A stretch of DNA of 18,845 nt from DAOUET01 sp034430155 (GCA_034430155.1 DAOUET010000078.1:1-18845), one strand, 5' to 3'. Shown: positions 6,814 to 15,320, counted from the stretch's first letter. Made by a program: numbers and translations. The notes: generated from the letters alone by a model not told the origin.

Positions 6814-7287
6814 TTATGAGCCTATTACCGTGTTTAACGACTCCAAGATCTCGGCGGAATGGTTTGCTGGTTTGACATTCTCAAATACTTTGAGGATCTC
6901 ACCCCGCGGGTCGATCAAGAAGGTCGTACGGAAAACCCCGTCATATTGGCGCCCATATGAAGTTTTCTTCCCCCAAACTCCATAAAGATTGCATACCTTC
7001 CGCTCGGTATCAGCTAAAAGTGTAAAAGGTAGATCATATTTGTTCTTAAACTTGGTATGAGATTCGGGAGAATCCGGGCTAACTCCCAAGATCACAACCC
7101 CAGCTTTATCATAAGCACCATAATCATCTCGAAAACCACAAGCCTCCTTAGTGCAGCCCGTGGTATCGTCTTTGGGATAAAAATAGAGTATGACCGGGGA
7201 TCCCCGATAATCCGAAAGCTTGCGCGGCGTCCCACTTTCATCGAATAACGTAAAATCAGGTGCAGGCTGTCCTGCTGGAATAGGCAT
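6814..7287 (-). CDS. bcp: Thiol peroxidase, Bcp/PrxQ-type peroxiredoxin
   Basis: Reduces hydrogen peroxide and organic hydroperoxides using thioredoxin or a similar reductant. The 157-residue protein has the AhpC/TSA fold. The peroxidatic Cys45 lies in the motif PKDDTTGCTKEAC and the resolving Cys50 follows five residues later, the atypical 2-Cys arrangement of Bcp. Other family motifs are GVSPDSPESHTKF, LPFTLLAD and the C-terminal TTFLIDPRGEI. The ATG at 7287 is preceded by a strong AGGAGG. The gene lies between the MoeA-PBP gene (88 bases upstream) and the cytochrome c gene (37 bases downstream). A small inverted repeat (AGTTTT/AAAACT, about 7324-7340) in the upstream gap may mark a weak terminator or a separate promoter region. 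Confidence 0.93.
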   Translation of the reverse strand: MPIPAGQPAPDFTLFDESGTPRKLSDYRGSPVILYFYPKDDTTGCTKEACGFRDDYGAYDKAGVVILGVSPDSPESHTKFKNKYDLPFTLLADTERKVCNLYGVWGKKTSYGRQYDGVFRTTFLIDPRGEILKVFENVKPANHSAEILESLNTVIGS

Positions 7288-7375
7288 GTAAACGCCTCCT
7301 TCTTAGAAAGATAAAAAGCCCAAGTTTTGAATTAAAACTGATAATTATTACCATACCAGAGTAAAGTTAAAAGGT

Positions 7376-9343
7376 CTAGTTTAACTCAGCGATAAGATTG
7401 CCCATGATGCTCGTGTCGTAGCCGGGTAATCCAGCAACAGTATGGCGAAAAGCGGCCTCCTGTAAGACTTCCAGCAAAGGCGCCAAGAGATCGCTCTCAT
7501 AATATTCCCGCGGGATTACCAGATCGTAACGTTCGTCAAAAAGAGGTACGAAATCTAGATTCAACGCCTGTGCTGCTGCTGCAATACCCAAACCACAGTC
7601 AGCCCTGCCCGAAGCCACCGCCGCTGCTATTGCCAGGTGAGTGTATTCCTCCTGATTGTAACCCTGAATATCATCAGGTGAAATCCCCAAGGATTCCAAT
7701 TGATAATCCAACAATACTCGTGTGCCTGCCCCCCTTTGGCGGTTCACAAAAATTATTCCGGCGCGAGATAAATCATTCAGAGCTCGGATTTCTTTTGGAT
7801 TTCCTTTATTCACCAGCAAACCCTGTTTTCGCCCTACCAGCGCAATGACATTAATAGGCATACCAGGGAGATATTGGCGTATATACGATAGATTATATTC
7901 ACTGCTTTTAGGATCAAACAAATGCGAGCCTGCCAAATGCGCTTCTCCACGGCGCAAAGCTACCAAGCCGGCAAGACTACCGACATTGGCGGAGGAAAAA
8001 CGGCGGTTGCGAGCTGCCAAGAACTGCGCTAAAACATCTAAAGTAATATCATGCGAGCCAATCGTGAAGATAGTGTTCTCAATTTCTGCCGGCGACCGGT
8101 AAAGACGCACTTCGACCTGCGCGCCAGCAGGCAGCCCTTGAGAACCCCGCGGAAAAATCACAAGTCCGTCAGCCCGCACCAGTGAGGTGATCACCCCCGC
8201 GCCACGCGCCAGAGGAGCGGCTAATAATCGCTCTCCTACCTTTCCCACAGCCACGCGAATGAAATCATCATCACCCCCTGGTGAGGTGGTTTTGCGAGTC
8301 AAGGTGGCGGTGACTTTGGCAGCTTTCAAGGGCTGGCGACCCAACCAGCGCGCCAACAGCGGCTCAACAAAAATTTCGCCGGTCAAAGCCGCCGAAACCG
8401 GGTACCCGGGAACGCCAATGACAGGAATTTCACCAGCTGACTCTGAGCAACGGATCATTCCCAAAATCACAGGATGGCCAGGGCGAACAGCTACTCCGTG
8501 CACCAGCAGGTCACCCAGGGATTCAATCACTTGAGCTGAAAAATCCTCTGACCCGGCTGATGATCCTGCGTTGAGCAGGATTAAATCATGATCCTTGGCT
8601 GCCTCCTTCACTTTATTATAGATCTCATCGAAATCATCAGAACTGATTGGAAACCGGTTTGACTTCCCACCCCAGGAATTAACCTGAGCTGCTAAAACCA
8701 AGGAGTTATACTCAATGATATCCCCTTCCTTGACTGATTCCCCGATCGGAACCAGTTCATTACCCGTTGGCAAAATTGCTACACGTGGTCGGCGAGCCAC
8801 GCGCACACTATCGTGCCCGCAGGCCGCGATAGCCCCCAGATCAACAGGCCTGAGGCTATGACCTGCTGGAAGAACCAGCTGGGTAGCTACCATATCCTCA
8901 CCCATCGTTCTAATATGGCTCCAGGGGGTTACAGCAGCCCGGATACGAATTGCATAAGGTCGCCGTAAGTCTGGGGCAGGCTGACCGAATTCATCCAGAG
9001 GCTCCACATTCTCAATCGGTATTACAGCATCGAATAAAGATGGTAGAGGATCTCCGGTGTTTACGTAAAGTGCTTGAGATTTATAAACCAAAGATCGTGG
9101 TGAGGTGGGCATAGCCCCAACCGTCTCGGTGGAGCGTACAGCAAATCCATCCATGGCTGCAGCGTGATAATGGGGAGAAGATATCCTGGCCCATACAGGC
9201 TCGGCCAATACGCGACCTAAGGCGCTTTCATCCAATTGGATCTGCTCAACACCCAGGACTCCCCAGCGTCCCGCATCTTTCAGGGCTTTTTCCAGACGAG
9301 CTTGCGCCTCTGGTAGGGGGATATCGTGAAGATAGATGCTCAT
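7376..9343 (-). CDS. MoeA molybdopterin molybdotransferase fused to a periplasmic-binding-like domain
   Basis: The 655-residue protein begins with a MoeA unit (about 1-415): an N-terminal region with AAMDGFAV, the MoCF domain (RVAILPTGNELVPIGESV, ILLNAGSSAGSEDFSAQV, IGVPGYPVSAAL) and a short C-terminal beta domain. MoeA inserts molybdate into adenylylated molybdopterin. After residue 425 comes a PBP-like domain (FTIGSHDITLDVLAQFL, then NRQRGAGTRVLLDYQL, then CGLGIAAAAQAL). It is related to the substrate-binding domain of molybdate regulators and may bind an oxyanion or cofactor. There is no signal peptide, so it is cytoplasmic. The ATG at 9343 overlaps the stop of the ACT-domain gene (ATGA), which implies translational coupling. 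It is the second of two moeA paralogues here, so one may serve a tungsten cofactor or a sensory role. That split is inferred. Confidence 0.9.
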   Translation of the reverse strand: MSIYLHDIPLPEAQARLEKALKDAGRWGVLGVEQIQLDESALGRVLAEPVWARISSPHYHAAAMDGFAVRSTETVGAMPTSPRSLVYKSQALYVNTGDPLPSLFDAVIPIENVEPLDEFGQPAPDLRRPYAIRIRAAVTPWSHIRTMGEDMVATQLVLPAGHSLRPVDLGAIAACGHDSVRVARRPRVAILPTGNELVPIGESVKEGDIIEYNSLVLAAQVNSWGGKSNRFPISSDDFDEIYNKVKEAAKDHDLILLNAGSSAGSEDFSAQVIESLGDLLVHGVAVRPGHPVILGMIRCSESAGEIPVIGVPGYPVSAALTGEIFVEPLLARWLGRQPLKAAKVTATLTRKTTSPGGDDDFIRVAVGKVGERLLAAPLARGAGVITSLVRADGLVIFPRGSQGLPAGAQVEVRLYRSPAEIENTIFTIGSHDITLDVLAQFLAARNRRFSSANVGSLAGLVALRRGEAHLAGSHLFDPKSSEYNLSYIRQYLPGMPINVIALVGRKQGLLVNKGNPKEIRALNDLSRAGIIFVNRQRGAGTRVLLDYQLESLGISPDDIQGYNQEEYTHLAIAAAVASGRADCGLGIAAAAQALNLDFVPLFDERYDLVIPREYYESDLLAPLLEVLQEAAFRHTVAGLPGYDTSIMGNLIAELN

Positions 9344-9753
9344 GAGTTTAATTCATGCCTTATCTGGTGACCTGCCCGGCGAAGCGCATCTACCGCGCAC
9401 GCCAGCCACTCACCCTTGACCAGAATGTAATCTGTCTCAAAAGTAGAGAGCACAAAGATGCTCACCCCGGCCTGCGCTAAAGGAACTGCCAGAGAAGCTA
9501 CTACGCCCACTTGTGAAAATTCCAATGGCCCCTGGACTTTCATAGCTCGCCAACCCTTCTCTGCCTGTACGTCAAGTGGTGGATATTCTTCTCGACAGAC
9601 AATCGAGAGCTCCTCAGATGTACGGATCAAGGCAAGCAAACCATTTTCCTTAGCCCAATCTGGGGAAGGCGTCTCGGCTGGTAATCGACATACAGCGAAT
9701 GGTTCTTCGAGGATAAATAGCGTATAATAAGCGCTCACGCTGCTGACTATCAA
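9340..9753 (-). CDS. ACT-domain protein
   Basis: A 137-residue cytoplasmic protein of the ACT type often annotated as an uncharacterised or aspartokinase-like ACT protein. The C-terminal half shows the ACT pattern: GPLEFSQVGVVASLAVPLAQAG, then VSIFVLSTFETDYILVKGEW (helix after a beta strand, then a glycine turn). Such domains usually bind small ligands such as amino acids. The assigned start is TTG at 9753, sharing the TTGA overlap with the stop of the upstream moeA. A GTG at 9738 is an alternative. It overlaps both neighbouring moeA genes by four bases, so the three are made together. Its ligand and any role in cofactor synthesis are unknown. Confidence 0.8.
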   Translation of the reverse strand: MIVSSVSAYYTLFILEEPFAVCRLPAETPSPDWAKENGLLALIRTSEELSIVCREEYPPLDVQAEKGWRAMKVQGPLEFSQVGVVASLAVPLAQAGVSIFVLSTFETDYILVKGEWLACAVDALRRAGHQIRHELNS

Positions 9754-10982
9754 AACAGTTGAATCTCAACCTCTTTGCCGGCGCTCAGGCCGGTGGCATC
9801 TGGTGGGATGCGCAGTAAACCATCCGCCTGTACCAGATTGAAGATAAGGTTGCTCTTACCGAAAACCGGATCGACCAGATAACCTTCTTGTTCGACCGAA
9901 AGCCGTACCGGCACCCAATCCTCCCGACCTGCCTGGGAGGCTAGGTTTGTAGCCAAGCGTCCATGGATCACTGGCTTCGGGCGTCGCCGGACAAGTCCCA
10001 GCAGGGCTTCGATGACAGGAACGATGAACAGCCCAGCGATCACCAAAGCACTGACTGGATTACCGGGTAAACCGATGGCAGCTTTTCCATCACAAACAGC
10101 CAGAATAGTTGGCTTGCCAGGTCTGACATTGACACCATGAACCAACACACCCGGAGGCGCTAGCTGGTTAATAACCTGAGAGGTTAAATCCCGGGCGCTG
10201 GCCGAGGAACCAGCTGTAATTACAACCAAGTCACATTCTTCTAATGCCCTTTGCGCTTGAGCTCTTAACAAACCCAGCTCGTCCGGAATAATTCCATAGC
10301 ATAGCGCCACACCACCAGATTCTTGAACTAGGGCAGAAAGGGTGTAGGAGTTAATATCGCGGACCTGTCCAGGCTTCAATTCTGCTTCTGGTGGAACAAT
10401 CTCATCTCCGGTAGAAAGGATGCCCACAACAGGGCGTTTAGCTACCAAAACTTTGGTAATCCCCAAGGCCATTAATCCGCCAATGTCTGCCGGTCGTAAG
10501 CGCTTTCCGAGCGGGATAATTTCATCATTTACATCAACATCCTCCCCAATTCTTAGTACATTTTCTGCTACTGCAACCGAGCGCAATAATTCTATCTCCC
10601 CTGGACTGACGCTCTGGGTATTCTCCAGCATTACAACTGCATCTGCGCCAGCTGGCATCATACCGCCCGTATGTATCAGAGCGCATTTTGCCGGTCCGAG
10701 CGAAAATTGAGGCACAGACCCCATAGGTATTTCACCTTGGAGGGAAAGATAAGCCGGCAGGGATTCGCTGGCCCCATAGGTATCAGCAGCGCGCACAGCA
10801 TAACCATCAACCGTACTCCGGTCAAAGGAAGGCAAGGCATGCGGCGCCAGCACCGCAATTGCCGTCACCCGGTGTAATGCCTGGGGTGATCCAACTTCTT
10901 CAGATTGTGGAATAGATTGAAGATGGTCAAGAAGCTGCTTAAGCGCCTCGGATGGGGGAAGTAAAGTCAAGAATTCTGGCAT
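9750..10982 (-). CDS. moeA: Molybdopterin molybdotransferase MoeA
   Basis: Catalyses molybdate insertion into molybdopterin-AMP, the last step of basic molybdenum cofactor synthesis. At 410 residues it matches the usual MoeA length. Landmarks in order are DRSTVDGYAV near residue 60, the GGMMPAGADAVVMLE loop near 110, the MoCF domain (VGILSTGDEIVPPEAEL, VVITAGSSASARDLTSQV, GLPGNPVSALV) and the C-terminal domain ending in EVEIQLF. Seventeen bases separate it from the upstream ubiA-like gene, and its TGA overlaps the next gene's start, so it belongs to a four-gene minus-strand operon. The paralogue two genes downstream differs by carrying an extra C-terminal binding domain. Confidence 0.93.
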   Translation of the reverse strand: MPEFLTLLPPSEALKQLLDHLQSIPQSEEVGSPQALHRVTAIAVLAPHALPSFDRSTVDGYAVRAADTYGASESLPAYLSLQGEIPMGSVPQFSLGPAKCALIHTGGMMPAGADAVVMLENTQSVSPGEIELLRSVAVAENVLRIGEDVDVNDEIIPLGKRLRPADIGGLMALGITKVLVAKRPVVGILSTGDEIVPPEAELKPGQVRDINSYTLSALVQESGGVALCYGIIPDELGLLRAQAQRALEECDLVVITAGSSASARDLTSQVINQLAPPGVLVHGVNVRPGKPTILAVCDGKAAIGLPGNPVSALVIAGLFIVPVIEALLGLVRRRPKPVIHGRLATNLASQAGREDWVPVRLSVEQEGYLVDPVFGKSNLIFNLVQADGLLRIPPDATGLSAGKEVEIQLF

Positions 10983-10999
10983 GGCTGACCATTAATAGA

Positions 11000-11911
11000 T
11001 CATCTTGTCCAAAAGGCGAACGTAAGCAGATATGCCGTACTGGCAAATACCACCACGGCATTCAGAGTGAGCGTGCGCCAATTTGGTTTAGCGCCTGCGG
11101 CGATATTTCTCATCTGCCATATTTGAAGTATACCTAATGGTAATGGTAAGAAAGCGGGAAGAGCAATGGTAGTTGGCAAACCAAAAACCGCTGCCATCCC
11201 AAGGATTAAGAATCCAATCAAGATAAGCAAATTATGCAGTGCCATCCCATTTTTCCAGCCAAGTCGTAACAGCAAGGTTTGCTTCTTATATTTTATGTCT
11301 GTGGCATAATCGGGAAATTCAAACGACATCATCATTGCCAAATGTAAGGCGGTAAGTGGAAATGTGCTCATCGCCAACAAACGGTGTAGATTGCCATACT
11401 GTAGAAGAAATGCAAACGCTGGAACCAAGTTTGCGACCAGGATCGAGGTAGTTAATTCTCCATAACCAGTAGAAGCTAATTGTACCGGTGGTGTAGAGTA
11501 AAAAATCGCCGCCAGAACACTGATAAGCCATAAAAGGATAAGAACAGGAGTCAGCGAGATTTGCTCCGACAAAACCACCGTCAGCGAAGCAGTAAAAGTG
11601 AGCGTGGTGGCAGCTGCGATCAAGGGCGTATTTCGGGATAATTTACCTGGCCCGACGGTTCCGCTTCCACCCGAGATAAAGGTTCGGTTTGAATTTTGGA
11701 CATCACGGGTAGCGTCGAAATATTCATTGAGATAGTGAGCACTAAGTTGCAAGGTCATCACCCAAGCTTGGCCTAAAAGGTACAAGCCCCAATCTATAGC
11801 CACTCCTAAATAGCGGGCAATGCCCGCACCCAGAGCATACAACAATACAGCACCCAATAAGAAAAATGGTCGCGAAAGACGTATGAAAAGCCAAATTTTT
11901 TCTTTGGTCAT
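11000..11911 (-). CDS. UbiA-family prenyltransferase (MenA-like)
   Basis: An integral membrane enzyme that joins a polyprenyl diphosphate to an aromatic or quinone precursor. The 303-residue protein has eight or nine predicted membrane helices. It carries the two aspartate-rich magnesium/diphosphate motifs: NEYFDATRD (Asn62, Asp66, Asp70) and DYATDIKYKKQTL (Asp201, Asp205). The pattern resembles 1,4-dihydroxy-2-naphthoate prenyltransferase, so a menaquinone step is likely, but other UbiA substrates cannot be excluded. It starts the tight cluster with moeA (17-base gap) and lies 73 bases after the rhodanese frame on the same strand. No clear ribosome-binding site precedes the ATG at 11911. The link with molybdenum cofactor genes may only reflect a shared operon for anaerobic respiration. 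Confidence 0.85.
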   Translation of the reverse strand: MTKEKIWLFIRLSRPFFLLGAVLLYALGAGIARYLGVAIDWGLYLLGQAWVMTLQLSAHYLNEYFDATRDVQNSNRTFISGGSGTVGPGKLSRNTPLIAAATTLTFTASLTVVLSEQISLTPVLILLWLISVLAAIFYSTPPVQLASTGYGELTTSILVANLVPAFAFLLQYGNLHRLLAMSTFPLTALHLAMMMSFEFPDYATDIKYKKQTLLLRLGWKNGMALHNLLILIGFLILGMAAVFGLPTTIALPAFLPLPLGILQIWQMRNIAAGAKPNWRTLTLNAVVVFASTAYLLTFAFWTR

Positions 11912-11984
11912 ATGCTATCTTATTCTGATTGGTATGTTGGTCAGCCCTTTTGTCGAGTTTCAACAATCCTTGGAAATTTTCCTC

Positions 11985-12461
11985 CTAAGGCTCTACCGGG
12001 TAACCAGCACGAGTCCATGCTTGAAAACCGCCTAATATTGGGTTTACCTTAGAAAAGCCATTGTCCAGGAGGATGCGCACCGCACGGGCGCTGGATTCTT
12101 CGGATGGTCAGGTGCAGTAAGTAATGATCCAATTGCTTGGATCAAGTTCATCGAGGCGGTTTACCAGATCTCCCAGTGGGATGGAAAGAGCTCCAGGTAT
12201 GTGGCTCTGAGCATAGAATTCATCTCCGCGCACATCTACAAAGACAGCTTTGCCCGAATCATAAGCGGATTTGGCATCCGGAAGATTTACACGCAGTATC
12301 TCTGGGTAGCTCTGCTCCGCCACTACGCCCGTGGGTATATCTTGGGAAGGTGGAACCGCAAAGTTCCATACCAATACTGCCAGGATCGCAGCGATAATTA
12401 ATAGAATCCCCCCCACCAGTAGAACAATCGGTCCCAAGGACCGATGTGATCTTCGCGCCAT
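11985..12461 (-). CDS. Membrane-anchored rhodanese with in-frame TGA at the catalytic cysteine position (candidate selenoprotein)
   Basis: Rhodaneses move sulfur through a persulfide on a loop cysteine. The ATG at 12461 follows GGAGGAG. Residues 9-35 form one membrane anchor, leaving the domain outside. The domain shows AVFVDVRGDEFYAQSHIPGA and then WIITYCT. At 12108-12110 a TGA interrupts the frame, which continues intact for 40 codons: PSEESSARAVRILLDNGF, then NPILGGFQAWTRAGYPVEP, and TAG at 11985-11987. If TGA is read as an amino acid the protein has 158 residues with the TGA at position 118. Aligned to the rhodanese loop C-x5-SA, the TGA sits exactly at the catalytic cysteine (x-PSEES-SA). 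Either it encodes selenocysteine, or a Cys codon mutated to a stop and the gene is dead. A SECIS-like hairpin follows. ubiA is 73 bases downstream and the metal ATPase gene ends 117 bases upstream. Confidence 0.7.
12064..12095 (-). promoter_or_regulatory. SECIS-like hairpin just after the rhodanese TGA
   Basis: On the minus strand, 15 bases after the start of the TGA codon, TCCAG pairs with CTGGA (outer stem) and encloses CGC-CC / GG-T-GCG with the tetraloop GTGC (12085-12082). The apical loop begins 22 bases after the TGA and its first base is G. Both fit the published general rules for bacterial SECIS elements (loop about 16-37 bases after the UGA, a G early in the loop). The bulged U of the E. 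coli fdhF type is on the other arm here. GC-rich coding sequence can form such hairpins by chance. Confidence 0.4.
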
Positions 12462-12500
12462 AACTCCTCCGTGGGTCAAGCTGATTCATTTAACTGTATT

Positions 12501-12519
12501 GGTTTTCTGATTGAAAACC
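12501..12519. promoter_or_regulatory. Perfect 7-bp inverted repeat upstream of the rhodanese gene
   Basis: GGTTTTC (12501-12507) and GAAAACC (12513-12519) with a five-base centre lie in the 117-base gap between the rhodanese start and the ATPase stop. No T-run follows on the minus strand, so an operator or leader hairpin is more likely than a terminator for the ATPase transcript. Confidence 0.35.
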
Positions 12520-12578
12520 CGTTTTAAATTAAATAGTACCTTTAATGATATCTTTCCGAGGTTGCATCATATCATAAC

Positions 12579-14954
12579 TCAAAGCTGGTATTTCAGTAAC
12601 CGCAGGGAGTTCAATACCACCAGCAAAGTGCTGCCTTCGTGAAACAAGATCGCTGTTCCGATTCCGACAATACCACTCATGGCAAAAAAGACCAACCCGG
12701 CAATCACGCCCAAGGCGATGATCAAGTTTTGGCGGATTATGCGCCTAGTCTCCTGGCCAAGCCCAATAGCGAAAGGGAGTTTGGAAAGATCATCCGCTAT
12801 CAAGACCACATCTGCCGTTTCGAGGGCGACATCCGTACCAGCTCCGCCCATCGCAATTCCAACCGTGGCACTTGCTAATGCTGGGGCATCATTCACACCA
12901 TCACCCACCATAGCGACAAAATGATGCTCTGCTACCAGCTTCTGAATAGCATCCACCTTGTCCTGAGGCATCAAGTTGGCCAGAAATTCTCGGATGCCCA
13001 CCTGCTCAGAAATATGTTCCGCTACCCGGGAATTGTCCCCCGTCAACATTACCGATCGTTGCAAACCCAGAGATTTGAGGGCACTCAGGTACTGGTTCAA
13101 ATTAGGACGGATCGTATCAGCAACCGCGATTAGACCGATTATCTTTCCATTTCTGGCAATCACAATAGAAGTTTTACCCTGACTATCGAAATCCGCCACC
13201 TGCCTTGAAAGGTTACCTGGAACTTCCCTTAGGGATTCGTTCGGTGCTCCCTTATCATCACCAGCACTTCCTTCGATGACGAGATCCAGGCTCCCAACCC
13301 ACACCTGAGCTCCAGCTACCATGCCTTTGGCTCCCAGACCGGGTAATGAGATAGCCTGGGTAACTTCCTGGATTTTCAAGCCAGCTTCTTGCGCAGCCCG
13401 AATGATCGCCTCCGCCAATGGATGGGTAGAACGACTCTCAACCGCTGCCGCCCATCGGAGCACCTCTCCTTGAGTAATCTCGGGTTCAAAAACCGATATA
13501 TCCGTAACTACTGGATGTCCACTGGTGATGGTTCCTGTTTTATCAAATGCAATAGCCTTTAACCTACCCAGGTTTTCCAGATGCACGCCACCTTTAACCA
13601 AGATACCGTTACGGGCTGCTTGGGCTACCGCCGACAGAATGGCAGCAGGCGTACCCAGTACCAGTGCACATGGGGAGGTTGCCACCAGTAAAGTCATGGC
13701 GACGGTAAAGGATTTGGTAAATGGGACTCCAAATACAGGAGGGATAACAATTAATAACAAATCGCTTATTAAGACAATAGGGACAAAATAGCGCGTAAAT
13801 CTCTCGGTGACCCGTTGTGTGGGAGATTTCTGGGCTTGAGCTTCAGCCACCATGCGAGTTATCCTAGCTAAGGTACTGTCTCTCGCCAACTTGGTAACTA
13901 TTACTTCCAAGGCTCCGGAACCGTTTACCGAACCAGCAAAGACTTTATCCCCCAATTTTTTATCTACCGGCATCGATTCGCCTGTTACAGGGCCCTGGTC
14001 AACACTTGACTTCCCCGCTACGACCTCACCATCCACTGGGAGCCGCTTGCCAGGCTTTATGATGATAGTATCTTCGATATTAAGTTCATCCGCTGGCATT
14101 TCTACCTCTACCCCGTTTCGGAAAACCAGGGCTGTATGAGGAGCCAGTTCAGACAGGGATCGAATTGCATTACGAGCGCGATCCAATGTGCGCTCTTCCA
14201 GGGCATGACCTAGGCTAAAGAGGAAGAGTAGCAAGGCTCCTTCAGCAAAAGCGCCAATTACAGCAGCGCCCAATGCCGCCACGATCATGAGAATGTCTGT
14301 ATCGAAACGATGCAGCTTCAAGGCCCTAAAAGCATGCTGAATCACATCGTAACCTGTGAAAATGTAAGCTGCCAGATACAAACCCAAATTCAATCCAAAT
14401 GGAATATTCAGATACCTTTCCCCAAGCCAACCAGCCAATAATGCCAATCCCCCTGCCAGGCTGAAGAGTAATTTTCGCCTCTCATTGTACCAACCATGGA
14501 CGCCCCTTGGAGGGATGCGATATCCAAGGCTAGCGATGCGTTTATCGATTACGCCTCGATTGATCTGGTGAGAATCATACGCTATCGACATTGTCTGCGC
14601 GGCGTAATTAACACTGACATGCATGACGCCTTCCAGTCGGGAAAGGCTGTGTTCGATGACCAAGGCACAATCCGAGCAATCCATCCTTTCAATTGGTAGG
14701 ATTCTATGGTGGTAGCGATTGGTGATGCTCGCGCCGGCGCGTTTGGCGATGCGCTCAACTTCTCCAAGAGAGATGATATCGGGGTCGTAATGCAAACAGA
14801 GTTGGATGGGATTTTCACTTCGCTTCATATGTGCCCGTTCAATCCCGGGCTTATTCTGCAAGAGAACTTCCAGGCGATCCAAACAGCGATCGCGTTCGTC
14901 ATCCACCCCCGGTAGTAAGATATTGGTTTCCAACTTTAAAATGCTCTCGTTCAA
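12579..14954 (-). CDS. P1B-type heavy-metal-transporting ATPase (SPC type)
   Basis: A membrane pump exporting a transition metal with ATP. The 791-residue protein has a degenerate heavy-metal-associated domain without cysteines (about 8-80). A second HMA domain (about 85-150) has the metal motif MDCSDC (Cys93, Cys96). Landmarks that follow are TGES 324-327, the transmembrane metal site SPC at 427-429, phosphorylated Asp471 in DKTGTIT, STHPLAEA, and GDGVNDAP in the hinge. The last helices contain HEGSTLLVVLNSLRLL. The SPC plus HEG-S/T signature is that of the P1B-4 group (Co, Zn, Fe or Ni), not the CPC Cu/Cd type. Metal choice is inferred. The start is TTG at 14954, with GGAGGT eleven bases upstream. 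It lies 50 bases after an ArsR/SmtB repressor gene, surely its regulator. Confidence 0.92.
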   Translation of the reverse strand: MNESILKLETNILLPGVDDERDRCLDRLEVLLQNKPGIERAHMKRSENPIQLCLHYDPDIISLGEVERIAKRAGASITNRYHHRILPIERMDCSDCALVIEHSLSRLEGVMHVSVNYAAQTMSIAYDSHQINRGVIDKRIASLGYRIPPRGVHGWYNERRKLLFSLAGGLALLAGWLGERYLNIPFGLNLGLYLAAYIFTGYDVIQHAFRALKLHRFDTDILMIVAALGAAVIGAFAEGALLLFLFSLGHALEERTLDRARNAIRSLSELAPHTALVFRNGVEVEMPADELNIEDTIIIKPGKRLPVDGEVVAGKSSVDQGPVTGESMPVDKKLGDKVFAGSVNGSGALEVIVTKLARDSTLARITRMVAEAQAQKSPTQRVTERFTRYFVPIVLISDLLLIVIPPVFGVPFTKSFTVAMTLLVATSPCALVLGTPAAILSAVAQAARNGILVKGGVHLENLGRLKAIAFDKTGTITSGHPVVTDISVFEPEITQGEVLRWAAAVESRSTHPLAEAIIRAAQEAGLKIQEVTQAISLPGLGAKGMVAGAQVWVGSLDLVIEGSAGDDKGAPNESLREVPGNLSRQVADFDSQGKTSIVIARNGKIIGLIAVADTIRPNLNQYLSALKSLGLQRSVMLTGDNSRVAEHISEQVGIREFLANLMPQDKVDAIQKLVAEHHFVAMVGDGVNDAPALASATVGIAMGGAGTDVALETADVVLIADDLSKLPFAIGLGQETRRIIRQNLIIALGVIAGLVFFAMSGIVGIGTAILFHEGSTLLVVLNSLRLLKYQL

Positions 14955-15004
14955 ATTTTATACTTACCTCCACTTATCCAAGAATAAATACTTGCCTTGA
15001 ATTA

Positions 15005-15310
15005 TCAACCATGCTGCACATGATCCAAACCACGATTATACAAATCGGCGATGTGATCATCATCTAAGGCATAAAAAACTTGTCGGCCTACCTTTCGTGA
15101 TCTCACCAATCGCATATGACGTAAACCTCGCAAATGGTGAGAGATAGCCGACTCGCTGATCCCAACTTTTTCTGCCAAAGGGCTTACGTTCATTTCACCT
15201 TGTGCCAAAGCTGCAATGATCCGCACCCGGGTAGGACTACTCAGAGCGCCAAAAAGGTCAGCTATACGATTGGCAGTGTGCTCATCTGGAATGGTTTGAC
15301 CGGATTTCAT
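15005..15310 (-). CDS. ArsR/SmtB-family metal-sensing repressor, CzrA-like
   Basis: A small DNA-binding repressor that releases its operator on metal binding. The 101-residue protein has a winged helix with SSPTRVRIIAALAQGEM and the recognition helix SESAISHHLRGLRHM. The C-terminal helix carries Asp84-x-His86-x10-His97-x2-His100, which is the alpha-5 zinc/cobalt site of CzrA/SmtB. There is no cysteine pair of the ArsR or CadC alpha-3 type. I start at the ATG at 15310, because the upstream open frame to 15385 gives hydrophobic non-family sequence. No ribosome-binding site precedes it, so it may be translated from a very short leader. The operator palindrome lies 18 bases upstream and the ATPase gene 50 bases downstream, together a self-regulated efflux operon. 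Confidence 0.9.
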   Translation of the reverse strand: MKSGQTIPDEHTANRIADLFGALSSPTRVRIIAALAQGEMNVSPLAEKVGISESAISHHLRGLRHMRLVRSRKVGRQVFYALDDDHIADLYNRGLDHVQHG

Positions 15311-15320
15311 GGTATTAACT

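Noticed and set aside
7288..7375. Inverted repeat AGTTTT/AAAACT as a terminator of the MoeA-PBP gene
   Set aside because: Weak A/T stem, with the T-run several bases away; noted only under the peroxiredoxin gene.
10983..10999. Molybdenum-cofactor riboswitch ahead of moeA
   Set aside because: The gap to ubiA is only 17 bases, and no suitable structure fits ahead of ubiA in its 73-base leader.
12108..12479. Rhodanese as a simple 123-residue protein ending at the TGA, starting at TTG 12479
   Set aside because: It would end just before the catalytic residue. The ATG at 12461 has the good ribosome-binding site, and family sequence continues past the TGA.
14612..14632. CTGACATGCA inside the ATPase gene, like the repeat terminus
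   Set aside because: Only about ten bases match, within a conserved coding region, and there is no second end or duplication nearby.
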